A stretch of DNA of 64,000 bases. Origin: Molanna angustata. Its lineage: Eukaryota > Arthropoda > Insecta > Trichoptera > Molannidae. The position numbers and the translations under genes are program-made. Below the pieces are notes generated by a model. That model was not told the DNA's origin, made no database searches, and saw nothing but the letters and a program-made list of their open reading frames with translations. The stretch covers positions 10,233,089 to 10,297,088 of the forward strand of contig OY754977.1 of assembly GCA_963576475.1 (NCBI GenBank), read 5' to 3'. Shown one piece after another: positions 12,087 through 23,604 of the stretch; the stretch's first letter is position 1; every line of letters begins with the position of its first letter.

Positions 12087-12790
12087 TAATAATAATAAAT
12101 TTGGATGATTTATATAGCGCCGTTTTCGTGAATATCTCACCTCAAGGGCGCTGAAAATTGATTAAGATGTATCATTTTGGCTTTGGTAACATTTGCGAAA
12201 AAGGTATGTTTTGCGATTTTTCTGAAGGTAGATATATTTTCAGTTTGTCTGAGGGTATTTGGGAGCTTATTCCATGCATTTGGTCCTGCCACAGCAAACG
12301 CACGATCGCCGAAATTAGTGGTATGCACCAGATAATATATATTCATGAATATATATACCTCAGATTTCATGGCTTCAGATGGGATACTCCTTCGGATTGA
12401 CTTTAAACGTCTTTATTCAAAGAAAGCAGAAGATGAAACTGTGTTTATTTGGTTTGTAAAGCTTATATTCGAATATATTTTGACTCCGAGAAGTTTGACA
12501 CAGGATTTGGGAATAATATAATCTGAGTCTTCGAAGGTTAGTGGGGAGGTGTCTATTAAATGATGACGTTTTCGCGTTGCTGTCCAAAGTAGTTCTGTTT
12601 TACAAGGTACATAGTTATGAAGTAATTTAAAAAATGTTGTAAAAAGGATATTATTAATATTTTTAAGGGGAATTTATGCTGAATTTTAAAATTATGTAGG
12701 TAACAAAGATTCACTAGAGAAATGTTGAATATCCTAATGGTATTTTTTTTGAAATACACTGTTTGAAATATTTGAGAAATTTCATTCAGA
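12087..12790 (-). pseudogene. CR1/L2-like LINE 3' region with (ATT)n tail
   Basis: The minus strand encodes a LINE C-terminal tail containing GDRAFAVAGPNAWNKLP and STFRKIAKHTFF, stopping at 12137. After the stop come the AACGGCGCTATATAAATCATC string and an (ATT)n tail at 12087-12101. Further upstream on the minus strand (12556-12759) lies degenerate reverse-transcriptase-like coding sequence. The same 3' end recurs at 36499-36575. The copy is 5' truncated and frameshifted. The subfamily is uncertain. Confidence 0.6.
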
Positions 12791-13254
12791 ATTTGGGTGT
12801 TTAGGTTTATATGCCATCTTAATATTACGTATTTAGAGACTAACGTAAATCTGTATCTTCATCTGGAATCAAACTCAAGACCTTAGATCCAAGAGTAAGA
12901 TATCTAACAAGAGTTGTTTTTACCATCAAATAACAAATATACGGTATATTAATAAAACTGTGAAGTGCCTTTTTAGGTAAGAAGAGACTAATGTGTGAGC
13001 AAACATGCATGTGAAGGTTATGCACACCCGCACACCTATCTCTGGTTATCTTTCATTGTGGGATATACCGTGATGGTGCGTTTTTATTTACGTGCAAAAT
13101 GGTGCGTATTTACGGTTTCGTGCAAGGCACATTTTCGACGAGTAGATGTCGAACTAGACTTTATATTTTTAAATTGATCTCTATTATATACGATACATTC
13201 GATAAAAACCTTAAATATGTCAATAAATATACTGACCAATAGTATCCAATAACG
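12791..13254. other. No gene recognised
   Basis: Unassigned sequence without a repeat match seen in the window. Confidence 0.45.
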
Positions 13255-13487
13255 AGATAACTTCTAAAGAGAGTTACCCAACAACGACTCAAATGGATAG
13301 ACCATAACATCAGGCATCCGGGTCTCCTTGTTACTATCGCCGAAGGAATGACGGAGAGCAGACTATAGAGGTCCACCTAGAGACAGTCAAATGGACCAGG
13401 TGATTAGTGATATGCGCTGCAGTAGCTACCAAGATATGAATAGGATGGCGGACAACAGAGATATGTGGAGAGATGAAGTGTTTTGAG
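13255..13487 (+). pseudogene. LINE C-terminal remnant
   Basis: Across two frames and several stops the plus strand reads WIDHNIRHPGLLVTIAEGMT then RGPPRDSQMDQVISDMRCSS, YQDMNRMADNRDMWRDEV. This is the C-terminal pattern of an RTE/Jockey-like reverse transcriptase (GRPR, Q(I/V)I.DM.C.SY, LAD/MADNR..WR). It is degenerate, and no tail was identified. Confidence 0.6.
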
Positions 13488-14801
13488 CAAACCAATCCTA
13501 GGATTGTGACCATGAAGAATTTAAAACACTGATAGTTATTTAAAATTTAATATTAATAAAAGCAGACAATAGATAGGTATATCATAGATCTGAATGAAGA
13601 AATGAAACATGGTAATTTTAATTGAAAATATTTAAAGTAGGAGTCTTCAACGACGTAGCAGCGATGAATTTTTGTTCCCATAAATAACAAATTTTCAAGT
13701 GCCATTTTTCATTAAATTTTCTTTGTAAATTTATTCATACAGATTCGCTATTTCATTTATACAGTAAGTATAAAAGAGAGTTTTTTTTATTTTTAACGTG
13801 AAATATGTTCTAGGTAATTTAATCTGATAACATAATATTTGAACATGTTAAAAATATACATTATAGAATACAACTGATCAAAATGGTCACAAGTTATTTT
13901 TGACAAACTTTATATTGCTTAGTGGTTAGGCGTGTGAGATTTTGTGGTGGCGTCCTGCAGGAGATAAACTCATTAAAAAATGTTTTTCCCGCAACTATTG
14001 GTTCTATGGAAAATCTTGAATAGAAAAATTAAAAACATGGCAACTAACTCGCAATTTACACGTGGTGTAAGGAAGTGTTCGTAAGTAACCACATAAATAA
14101 CTATATAGATTATAGTGTTGACCACAGCCCACTTATTTATATAAAAGAGTATTTATTAGGGACTGAAGAAAAACAAAACATTTACTTAGTAGTGTACGGT
14201 AAAATTTTGACCATAAACAATTATTTTCAAAGAGTATTAGTTATGTAAGGCTTCACAAAGAGAATAACAAAAAAGAGAACAATTAGGTATTAAATTTATA
14301 TAAATAACTAGTGGTTTCGGGCAGACGCTGTTCTGCCACAGACCGCCTTCTATGTATGTATGAAGACCTCATTTTATATAGACCTCATTATGTATTTTAC
14401 TAATTTTTTTCGTACATTTGAGTGTGGTACGTTCTTTAGATACGTAATATAAATGTCAGTGGATTTGTTCACGTCGCCATCGATTAAAAGCTTACACGAC
14501 TTAAAAATGAATTACGACCCATATGTCGTATAAGAAAATTTTTGGGGGGGTTTAGGAAAGTCAAAAGTTGTGGTTATGTGTAAAAAAAGGTGAAAAAATA
14601 AAAATATTTGTTTTAAATCTCGATAACAGCGCCAGATATCGGGTCCAAAACTATCCTATCTTTCAATCCGGAACCAACCAAACAAATTTAGAAAATTTCA
14701 TTGCAATTGATAGGGCGGTTTCAGAGATTAGCGTATACGAAGATCGTGACATGAGATTTTTATATATTAAGATTAAAAGAAAGAAAGAAAAGAAAAAAAA
14801 A
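13488..14801. other. No gene; possible SINE head at 13915-13975
   Basis: Mostly unassigned. GCTTAGTGGTTAGGCGTG at about 13918-13935 resembles a tRNA A box and lies about 40 bp before a degenerate B-box-like GAGATAAACTC, so a decayed tRNA-derived SINE is possible but weakly supported. Confidence 0.35.
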
Positions 14802-15176
14802 CTAAGAAAATTAAGAGTCACCCAAAGAGCCATGTTAGGATTAAGTCTGAGAGACAGGGTGCGAAGCGACACCATCAGGAAAAGAACGAAATTGGTTGAT
14901 GTCGTCCACCGCATTCTTACCCTGAAGTGGAGATGGGCGGGCCACGTGGCTAGATACCCCGAAGACCGATGGCCAAGGATAGTGTTGGCTTGGAGACCGA
15001 GAACGACAGTCAGAGGTGTTGGAAGACCGCCAATGAGATGGAGAGGTGACATCAGCCGTCATGCTGGTGCCAATTGGTTGCTCAGAGCACAGTATAGAGA
15101 GGCATGGAAGGAGATGGAGGAAGCCTTCGTCCAGGAGTGGACGAGATTGGGCTGAGAAGAAGAAGAAGAAAAGACT
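14802..15176 (+). pseudogene. RTE LINE 3' end with (GAA)n tail
   Basis: The plus strand is open to a stop at 15153-15155 and encodes an RTE C-terminus: RVTQRAMLGLSLRDRVR, LKWRWAGHVARYPEDRW, VGRPPMRWRGDISRHAG and QEWTRLG. Directly after the stop a (GAA)n run forms the short-repeat tail expected of RTE. The open frame continues upstream to 14568, but that part is not RTE-like. About 115 codons survive without frameshift, so this copy is younger than most LINE pieces here. Confidence 0.8.
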
Positions 15177-17258
15177 CAAAACATTGCACGATAATTTAAC
15201 TTATGCTCAAAAACACAGACGATAGTGTGTTATAAACATGGATCAATAATCTACAGACATGGACAAAATGACGTAAACCGAAATTTGATTGCAATAAATA
15301 TAAAGAATTTGAATATATTCGGAATGAAAATTGAAAGAGTACTGAACATTAATATCAAAAAGTACATTGTTAAGAATAGGATTAAATTGTCGAAAAGTGA
15401 ATACTTTTACTGCTATATAAATGTGTCATTAAAAACCAATTTATATTTAAAGATTGAATGTGTTAATGATACCTCCGTTCCATCTCAATTTGTGTTCAGT
15501 CCCCTGGCTTAAAGTCGTAGCTTATGTCAGCTCAGTATATTCCTAACTTGTGATAAGAACACCGAGCACAAGAAACCTTACTGTCCAGGACTAGCCGCTG
15601 TTGAAAGAAAGAAAAAACCATTTTCAAAGGAAATGTGAGAGAAGGTGATTTTGTTTATGTCCAGCGAAGAATTTACGGTGCCGTTAAGTGCAATTTCTTT
15701 AGCCATAAAATCCGAGAGTAAGTTCCAGAACAGACTATAAAGCTGCGCTAAGAGTACAGAACAAAGTGCGATGTACGACCGGACTTAACAATGTGTCCGA
15801 CTTAAAATGCACTTTTTTTCGCGAAATTATCTACAGTAATAAAATCTCGCTCTGAATAATCGTTGCGCTTTTACTACCACTCTGGCGGTGGTTTCAGAAA
15901 CTAAGTGTATTACGGTAGTTTGTTATTGTTGCAAAGTATTTCCAAGTACTAACACTGAATTGCTTCAACAAAGATCATCTGCATTTATTCTGCAATCATG
16001 TGAAAGCAGAAAATGGAGACGAAATAAGATCGCCAAGATGATGGCAGGGTAATAAATGAGGACAAAAGGATAGAATTTAAGATAAAGAATGATTAATACG
16101 AGTAGACCTTGCATATCGATTTAGGACACATTGCCAGAAAGGGCTCATGGAAACCCGGAGAATCTTCTCAAAATGTGAGGGTAAAAATCCAGAGGTCGTT
16201 CAATGACCTTGTCAAGTTCGCTACTGGATCTTCAACATTTAAAGCTCTTCGATTCCTACCCGGAGACAGACCATTCGCCGACTGATTTGAGTACAGCCAT
16301 TATCCTCAATTTGGTTCTCTCTCCTTACAAAGAATATGGAAACGGCGCGATAAAATGTATATATTTATGAATTCCCGTGAAACTACGCTACCGAACAATG
16401 GAGCATTTAATATTAATTAATTCTCTGTATAGTGCACATTGAATAGACAATTCACATTAACAATAATTATCTTTGTACTCAACTAGATCACGAAGTTCAA
16501 GTAAAAGTTTCATCATAACATACATTACAATAAATAATATGGCTTTGAATAATAAAGTAGCACTAAACTACTACACTAAAGCGTAATACTGCTATAAGAA
16601 GAGCATAAAAGTGTTCGTTATAGACGAAATCTACCAACAACGATGCTAATTATTGGACCACGAATAAAACAACCGTCAGAGGAAATAAAACAATAAAACT
16701 CGACGATGATTTATGACTCGATGTTGGCAATTATGTATCTATGTATTGTATACACCATCAAAGGAAAGATAAATTAGAACTGAAACAATCCTCGGGCAGT
16801 CGGTGCGAGAAATTACTACTATCTTTTAACGACAGAAGACTTCTAGGGAAATAATAAAATGAAACAATTAAAACAACATTAATTGAAATAATAATTATCG
16901 ATGAGATTACAGGGTAGTTTTGGTTCCACTGTTTATTCATTAAAGGTACCTACCGAACTATTAGTGTGCATTTGATATTACATATGTTCATCGAAAGACC
17001 AATACCGGTTGGTAAATCCTTTTCCTTGACAATTCATTTCTTTGCCTTTACGTGATATAGTGTGAGTGCGAGCGAGACAGTATGTTTGACAGAATGCATC
17101 TATAGAAGGCGCATAGTGCGCCCGATGTCTTTTGATATTGTCTAGTTCACGAATACCTACCTAGTAATTTTGCATAAAGCCGTCTATATTTTATATTGTA
17201 TTGTACCCATATATATATATAATATTGTAATACATCGATTTTTGAAGAAACAGTGTTT
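15177..17258. other. No gene recognised
   Basis: Two kilobases without a recognisable gene or window-internal repeat. The region 15590-16350 is less AT-rich but no frame carries a known motif. A (T)22 run lies at 17259-17280 just before the Penelope pair. Confidence 0.5.
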
Positions 17259-17340
17259 ATTTTTTTTTTTTTTTTTTTTTTATTTATTTTATAATATATA
17301 TAATAATAACTTGGTATACACCACTTTTGAGCACAAATAA

Positions 17341-17380
17341 CTGTCGACCGGTTTCGAGAACGATGTTCTCATCTTCAGGA
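17341..17380 (-). ncRNA. Hammerhead-like motif in Penelope terminus (minus)
   Basis: The minus strand reads CTGAAGA (fits CUGANGA), one T, then GAGAAC-ATC-GTTCTC (six-pair stem II), GAAAC, CGGTC. Hammerhead ribozymes are known in Penelope terminal repeats. The extra T before stem II and a weak stem I make activity uncertain. Confidence 0.4.
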
Positions 17381-17560
17381 TGACTTACGTACTAAATTAA
17401 AAATGAAAATATAGACTTAACCTAAACTAAAGATGTGGGAGGAGTCAATTCAAAAGTAGTGGGGCAAGCGACAACCCGGTGTTTAGGAAACGCAAGATAT
17501 AAATTATTTATTAATATATTTATTATTTTTTTTATTATTATTAATTTAATCTATGTTAAT

Positions 17561-19168
17561 TTATTTGATAGGGAATATATTTAGTAGCGGACTATTAGGA
17601 AAATTAATTTGATTGTTTATTATATCCTGGTTATTGTTTATGCTTTTCCTAATTTCTAATATTTCCAAATCAGCTAATTTTAAATTTGAATGTCCTGTAT
17701 GTAATATCTGTAAACCTGTATTAATGTCAAAATGATGATTAAATTCTATAAGGTGTTCAGCGAATTCTGAAAAATTATTATTTTTCAGACAGCGTAAGTG
17801 TTCTTGTGTTCTAATTTGAAAATTTCTATTTGTTTTCCCTATATAAAATTGATTACAGTCATTACAACTTAATTTGTATACTCCCGATTTTTCTAATTTA
17901 TTTATCTTGTCTTTATTATTAAGTATTATATTTTTCAGTTTATTATTTGTATAGAAGGCTGGTGAAATTGTGTTCGGGATATTCTTTTTTATTAGATTTG
18001 ATATATCATTGTTAAAAAATAATAATTTTCTCCATTTTATATTGTTGTTATCCTCAATTATTTTTGGGTAAAGGTATTGGTCTTTAAAAGTTTTCTTTAT
18101 TTTTTTGTTTAAAATATTATTGACAATTTCATCCTTGTAACCATTGTTACGGGCAATTTGTTTTATAGTGTTCAATTCTTTCAAATAATTATCTCTCGAT
18201 AAGGGAATTTTTAAAAGTCTATTAATCATTGAATGAAAAGCTGACATCTTTTGTGACACGGGGTGGTTAGAAGAGTTATGTATTATTAAATCCGTGTATG
18301 TGATTTTTCTGTAAATTTTATAATCTAATTTGTTATCAAGTATGGAAATTGTTAAATCTAAAAAATTTAAACTTAAATCTTCACCTATCTCTAATGTAAA
18401 TTTAATATTCTTATGTAATTTATTTAGGAAGTTAAGGAACACGTTAAGCTGTCTTTTTGTACCCAACCAAATACAAAAAATGTCATCAACATACCTTTTC
18501 CAACAAAATATATATTTTAATAATAAATTATTGCTATTAAATATTTTGTTTTCCAAGGAGTTCATGAAAATATCCGCGATCAAAGGACTAGTATTGGACC
18601 CCATAGATAATCCGTCTTTTTGTTTAAATATAGTATTGTCAAATTGAAAAAAGTTTTGGTTTAAAATTAGATTGAATAGGGTGTTTAAGTCATAGGCTAG
18701 ATTTTTATCGATGTCCGAAGAATTAAGTAAATTGCTAATAATTGTTTTACATTCTACAGTTGGTATACTCGGAAAAAGGTTAATGACGTCAAACGAAACT
18801 AACAATGCATTATTAGGGATTTCCAAGTTATTTAGGTAATCTACAAGTTCAAAGGAATTTTTAATTGTGTATGTCGGTTTAAAAATATTAATGTTGTTAA
18901 ATACCTTGTTAACTGCCGATGCTATCTTGTAAATAGGTGAGTTACAGTTGGATACTACTGGCCTAATAGGATTATCAACTTTATGTATCTTAAGTAAACT
19001 ATATAATTTTGGTACTTGTGGATTACTTAAAATTAAATTATTGTTTCTATTCAAATTCACAAAAATATCACTTTTACATCGCTTTAAAGAGTCTTTAACT
19101 TGTTCTTGAGATTTATTCACTGGGTTCTTCTTAATTATCTCGAAGTTTTCACTGCTGAGGAAAGTCAT
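17561..19168 (-). CDS. Penelope-like reverse transcriptase with GIY-YIG endonuclease
   Basis: This is a 535-codon frame that would copy element RNA and nick target DNA in the nucleus. RT core: PKLYSLLKIHK (about residues 53-63), motif A SFDVINLFPSIP (Asp about 127), motif B QKDGLSMGSNTSP (about 183-195) and motif C YVDD (226-229). C-terminal GIY-YIG nuclease: GVY at about 429, a CxxC pair (LSCNDC, 435 and 438), FYIGKTNRNFQIRTQEHL to about 459. The CxxC between GVY and YIG is usual for Penelope enzymes. Known relatives have a longer N-terminus, so the frame is probably 5' truncated at the junction near 19190; the ATG at 19168 is just the first available. No internal stop or frameshift was seen. 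Confidence 0.9.
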   Translation of the reverse strand: MTFLSSENFEIIKKNPVNKSQEQVKDSLKRCKSDIFVNLNRNNNLILSNPQVPKLYSLLKIHKVDNPIRPVVSNCNSPIYKIASAVNKVFNNINIFKPTYTIKNSFELVDYLNNLEIPNNALLVSFDVINLFPSIPTVECKTIISNLLNSSDIDKNLAYDLNTLFNLILNQNFFQFDNTIFKQKDGLSMGSNTSPLIADIFMNSLENKIFNSNNLLLKYIFCWKRYVDDIFCIWLGTKRQLNVFLNFLNKLHKNIKFTLEIGEDLSLNFLDLTISILDNKLDYKIYRKITYTDLIIHNSSNHPVSQKMSAFHSMINRLLKIPLSRDNYLKELNTIKQIARNNGYKDEIVNNILNKKIKKTFKDQYLYPKIIEDNNNIKWRKLLFFNNDISNLIKKNIPNTISPAFYTNNKLKNIILNNKDKINKLEKSGVYKLSCNDCNQFYIGKTNRNFQIRTQEHLRCLKNNNFSEFAEHLIEFNHHFDINTGLQILHTGHSNLKLADLEILEIRKSINNNQDIINNQINFPNSPLLNIFPIK

Positions 19169-19201
19169 GGTTTAAAATTTTTTAGATGGTAAAATTTTTT
19201 A

Positions 19202-20008
19202 GATTTAACAATTTCCATACTTGATAACAAATTAGATTATAAAATTTACAGAAAAACCACATACACGGATTTAATAATACATAACTCTTCTAACCACCCC
19301 GTGTCACAAAAGATGTCAGCTTTTCATTCAATGATTAATAGACTTTTAAAAATTCCCTTATCGAGAGATAATTATTTGAAAGAATTGAACACTATAAAAC
19401 AAATTGCCCGTAACAATGGTTACAAGGATGAAATTGTCAATAATATTTTAAACAAAAAAATAAAGAAAACTTTTAAAGACCAATACCTTTACCCAAAAAT
19501 AATTGAGGATAACAACAATATAAAATGGAGAAAATTATTATTTTTTAACAATGATATATCAAATCTAATAAAAAAGAATATCCCGAACACAATTTCACCA
19601 GTCTTCTATACAAATAATAAACTGAAAAATATAATACTTAATAATAAAGACAAGATAAATAAATTAGAAAAATCGGGAGTATACAAATTAAGTTGTAATG
19701 ACTGTAATCAATTTTATATAGGGAAAACAAATAGAAATTTTCAAATTAGAACACAAGAACACTTACGCTGTCTGAAAAATAATAATTTTTCAGAATTCGC
19801 TGAACACCTTATAGAATTTAATCATCATTTTGACATTAATACAGGTTTACAGATATTACATACAGGACATTCAAATTTAAAATTAGCTGATTTGGAAATA
19901 TTAGAAATTAGGAAAAGCATAAACAATAACCAGGATATAATAAACAATCAAATTAATTTTCCTAATAGTCCGCTACTAAATATATTCCCTATCAAAAAAA
20001 TAACATAG
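19202..20008 (+). pseudogene. Partial Penelope RT/GIY-YIG frame (5' truncated copy)
   Basis: Open from 19193, with homology starting at 19202, to a stop at 20008. It repeats the C-terminal half of the 17561-19168 protein from DLTISILDNKLDY onward, including the whole GIY-YIG domain (GVYKLSC, FYIGKTNRNF). It lacks motifs A, B and C, so it cannot be an active RT. Two substitutions and an altered C-terminus (FPIKKIT in place of FPIK) are the only differences noticed. Confidence 0.85.
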
Positions 20009-20186
20009 ATTAAATTAATAATAATAAAAAAAAAAAAAAAATAATAAATATATTAATAAATAATTTATATCTTGCGTTTCCTAAACACCGGGTTGTCGCT
20101 TGCCCCACTACTTTTGAATTGACTCCTCCCACATCTTTAGTTTAGGTTAAGTCTATATTTTCATTTTTAATTTAGTACGTAAGTCA

Positions 20187-20226
20187 TCCTGAAGATGAGA
20201 ACATCGTTCTCGAAACCGGTCGACAG
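20187..20226 (+). ncRNA. Hammerhead-like motif in Penelope terminus (plus)
   Basis: Same motif as at 17341-17380: CTGAAGA 20189-20195, T 20196, stem II 20197-20202 with 20206-20211, GAAAC 20212-20216 and CGGTC 20217-20221. A two-pair stem III closed by CG would place cleavage after the GGTC. Such short stem III forms are thought to work mainly as dimers. Confidence 0.4.
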
Positions 20227-20284
20227 TTATTTGTGCTCAAAAGTGGTGTATACCAAGTTATTATTATATATATTATAAAATAAA

Positions 20285-21599
20285 AATTATAATGACGCCA
20301 CAAAGTTACTTCCTTAAAAATAAAACTGAATTTATTTTTATTGCTCGACCACCCCAATCAACGATATTATATAATATATTAATGATGAAATCAATGATTT
20401 TTTTTATGTTCCTCTCCCAAAAACTTTTCCCATGAATAAAAAAAGGATAAAAGGAAGCAATATCAAAAAGAGAAATATAGCTAAAACCACCTCCATGTTC
20501 TGTGACAAATTGAGAACCTCAAAAAATCTAAAAAAAAGGTGAGTTATAAACATTCTGGTACAATAAGGACTACATAATAATGAGTTTTTCTCATATTCGC
20601 AGGGTCTATTGTCGAGCATTTTTTCGGAAGTTGGCCTTGAATTCATCATCTTAGTAAAAGAAATATTTGCTGCTACAAACAGATTGACAACAAACTAAGA
20701 AGATATAAAAACTCGTTTGTTGAGAGCTGAGTATTTTTTCACTATTAGATTATAATATTTTCTTAAAGCTTTGAGACCCAGCGAGGACAATCCAATTAAC
20801 ACACAGAATAAATTTATAACTAGATTTTCCAAGTACATTAAAGTAATTAAAAATTATTTCATAGATTGGTTGGTGTCGAGAAATGGGTGAATTTGCAAGA
20901 GTAAAAGCAGTTTTTGTGTGCAGTTGATAAAAAATAATAAGTCAAAAGACGTGCTCCTATCACTTTGAAAGGGAATTTCCATGGAAGTTCAAAGGATTCT
21001 TTCTTTGACTATAGTTTTGCAGAGTAAAAAATATCTACAAAGCTCGACAAATACAAAATAATATAAGTAGGTACTTCATTGTTTGTTATTCAACGAGTGC
21101 AATATTGAGAAATATTAAATTTTATGTCTACCTTGCAGTGAAGTTAATTAGGTTCCACGTGTTATTTTTTACTCTCCGCAAGTATGGAACAGTGGAGAGG
21201 CATGATCTCACAATTTTTAAGCGTATTTTTTTAATACAATATCTCATCATGTACATGTTGTCCATTTCTTCACTATGATTCAGTATGTCAATTATTTATT
21301 TATCACACCACACTCTACAATGATAGAAAGCAAAAAGAATACTGCTGCCAAACTAGGAAACCCTGTTCTAGGGCTAGCATTTTACAATTATGAGACAATA
21401 TATTTTAGGACAAATTTAAATATCTCAATAGAGATATTTAAATCCAAACGGGAATAAACATTTCAATAGGGGAACCGGGAATATATATTTACTATAATAT
21501 TTTATTAAAGCATTGAGAAAATACAGCGAATGAGAAAAACAGCGAAAACCTTTAATTAAGTAATACGCACAACGACTTTATAACTGGATTGATTGGTGT
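20285..21599. other. Dispersed repeats, no gene
   Basis: 20850-20960 resembles 24480-24620 (GAGAAATGGGTGAATT, TTTTTGTGTGCA.TTGATAAAA). 21310-21385 resembles 39430-39485 (AACTAGGAAA, CCTGTTCTAGGGCTAGCA). A 12-bp-armed palindrome TTTAAATATCTC/GAGATATTTAAA lies at 21415-21442. A minus-strand frame at 20404-20649 has no family motif. Confidence 0.55.
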
Positions 21600-22440
21600 A
21601 ATGGGCGTGATGACAGTATGAAAAAATCATTGAAATTTTAATTTTATAAAATAAAATAGGTTATAAAGATTTGAAAAAATACATTTCTTTTCATTTTAAA
21701 AGAGCGAATAATATTAATATTATTAAAATAAAAATACAAAATATGTAAGTCCGCCATTTTATGAGAAACACCAATCAGAGTGAATCAAAATATTATGACG
21801 TCACAGTTTCAATACAATATATATGAAATTACTTTGCATCGAAAAAAGACTTTTGCTCATCAGAATTTAGAAAGGTAAAAACTTACATATAAGCGTATTT
21901 TTATTATTCTATGTTTTATTATTTTCTATATTTTATTATCACTCCTTCGAAAAGTATTGGCTCACGGCGCAGTGAGTCGTGAGTGCTAGACAGGGAGAAT
22001 GCGAACCTTGATGTGAACAGTGTTAGGGTATTGAGTTGCCTGCTTTTTAACCGACATACTATTACTTTCCCGATTCTACTTTTAAAAGTAGAATCGGGAA
22101 GGTTGTGATATTTTTTAACATGTAGGTACATGAAATATAATGAATACAATAATAATCTTTGCTTATATAAAATACAATACCTGCATATTATACTTTTATT
22201 ATTATTTTTTAACTAGCTTAATGACCCGGCGCAGTGAATAGGCGTGATGAGAGTAAGAAAAAATCATTGACATTATGATTTTAAAAAATAAAATAGGTTA
22301 TAAAGATTTAAAAAAATGTATTTATTTTCATTTTAAAAGAGTGAATAATATTAATATTATTAAAATAAAAATACAAAATATTATAGACCGCCATTTTATG
22401 AGAAACGCCAATCAGAACGAATCAGAGCGCATGACGTCAC
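21600..22440 (+). repeat. Direct repeat, two 200-bp copies 640 bp apart
   Basis: 21603-21800 and 22243-22440 share GGGCGTGATGA-like starts, AATAAAATAGGTTATAAAGA, GAATAATATTAATATTATTA, CGCCATTTTATGAGAAAC and end in TGACGTCAC. The left half of the foldback element lies between them. Confidence 0.7.
22067..22100. repeat. 34-bp perfect palindrome
   Basis: TTCCCGATTCTACTTTT is followed immediately by its exact reverse complement with no spacer. It abuts the inner end of the foldback's left arm and has no counterpart at the right arm. Confidence 0.9.
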
Positions 22441-22639
22441 GATATTCTAGGTCCACGTCCAGTGTTGCCGATTTCGAGAAATTCAGACTTGCGTCGGCAC
22501 TTAATCGGGAAACGCTTTAATTCGGCACTTTTCGGGATTAGAATGTATCAAAAAAATTATATATTTTTGTTTATACTAGATGTATTAATTTTGTATTTTT
22601 TACGTCTAAATAAAAGTAACTATTATTATTATTAGTAGT

Positions 22640-22830
22640 AAACATACAAAGTAAATATAAGTTATTTCATTTCAATAAATATCATTTTATTATTTCACTA
22701 GTGCTTACATAGTTTAAGCAATTTCTTTTTGTTTGTATCTTTATTACTAGCCCCTTCACTAGGCATGGCCTGTGCTAAGGTAAGCTAGTTTTATGTTATT
22801 GTCTATTACGTTGTTTATTTAGTAAGTATG
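22640..22830 (+). repeat. Dispersed repeat, inverted copy at 49446-49630
   Basis: Shared strings on the plus strand here and the minus strand there include GTAAATATAAGTTATTTCAT, CTTTTTGTTTGTATCTTT, ATTACTAGCCCC and GCCTGTGCTAAGGT.AGCTAG. The match runs beyond the CTAG, so this is not a Helitron end. Confidence 0.75.
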
Positions 22831-22952
22831 TAGGTATGTCGGTTAAAAAGCAAGCAACTCAATAACTCAATACTCTAACACTGTTCGCATTCTCCCGGTC
22901 TAGCACTCACGACTCACTGCGCCGTGAGTCAATACATTTCGAAGGAGTGACT

Positions 22953-23604
22953 TAACACATCCGGCGCAGTGAACTGGGTCGATGCAATTGAGCGGCGTAA
23001 CGCAGTGGTGTTACACAGGCCTAATGCCTAATACGCGGGAAACTTAAGATGGCGTATTTTGACGTATGGACATTCATGAAGTTCTTTTTATGCTTATTGC
23101 CTTATTAATGGTAAATATTTTGTAAATGAATTATAGTATTGCGTGGGGGAACAAATACTGTTTTTCATTGTAAACGCATACTTAATAAAATACACTTTCT
23201 GGGTCTCGCCGTGCCAAATTTAACCACTTATTTCTCGTTTATATTCGCGTGGGACGAAAACAACTACCTCAGTAAGTGTTTTTTTTCGACGTGTTTGTAC
23301 ATTTTGGGACCGCACAACACTTATGCACTTTTTAATTTATTTTAAATACACAAATCGTCTTAGAATACATATAGTACATATAGTAGTGATATGCGGTTTA
23401 CGAAACCGTGACGTCACCGTCAGCTCCGACGGACGCCATTACACTGCAAGCGTTTTTTGACGTAAATGTCAAATTGGATTTTGAAATGGCAATTTTTGCT
23501 ACTAAACCTTTATTTTATGTAGAAATGTATATATATTTGAAAACAGTGGATGCGTAAAAACATCGTGAGATAGTTTCTCAAAATTAGTCATCATGCCTAT
23601 TACA
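22953..23604. other. No gene recognised
   Basis: Unassigned. CCGGCGCAGTGAA at about 22961 echoes the motif at about 22227 in the foldback middle. Confidence 0.45.

Larger units (their letters stand above)
17284..20284. mobile_element. Penelope-like elements, inverted head-to-head pair
   Basis: Two copies of one Penelope-like element face away from a junction at about 19190-19200. The minus copy (17284-19190) has most of the RT and the GIY-YIG domain. The plus copy (19202-20284) starts inside the RT and is an almost perfect inverted repeat of the last 1.08 kb of the first. Both outer ends begin with the same AT-rich stretch next to CTTGGTATACACCAC. Inverted and 5'-truncated partial copies are a known habit of Penelope elements. 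The very few differences (for example one I/T and one A/V change, and a different C-terminal codon run) suggest a single recent event. Confidence 0.9.
21938..22952. mobile_element. Foldback element, about 125-bp inverted arms
   Basis: The left arm 21938-22066 and right arm 22826-22952 are inverted copies sharing TCACTCCTTCGAAA, GACTCACGGCGCAGTGAGTC, GTGAGTGCTAGAC and GCTTTTTAACCGACATAC. Each arm also contains an internal near-palindrome (CTCACGGCGCAGTGAG). The right arm lacks a short insertion seen in the left. The 760-bp middle has no gene. Its superfamily is unknown. Confidence 0.65.

Noticed and set aside
22640..22795. Helitron 3' end at AGCTAG followed by T
   Set aside because: The copy at 49446-49690 stays similar beyond the CTAG, so this is not an element border.
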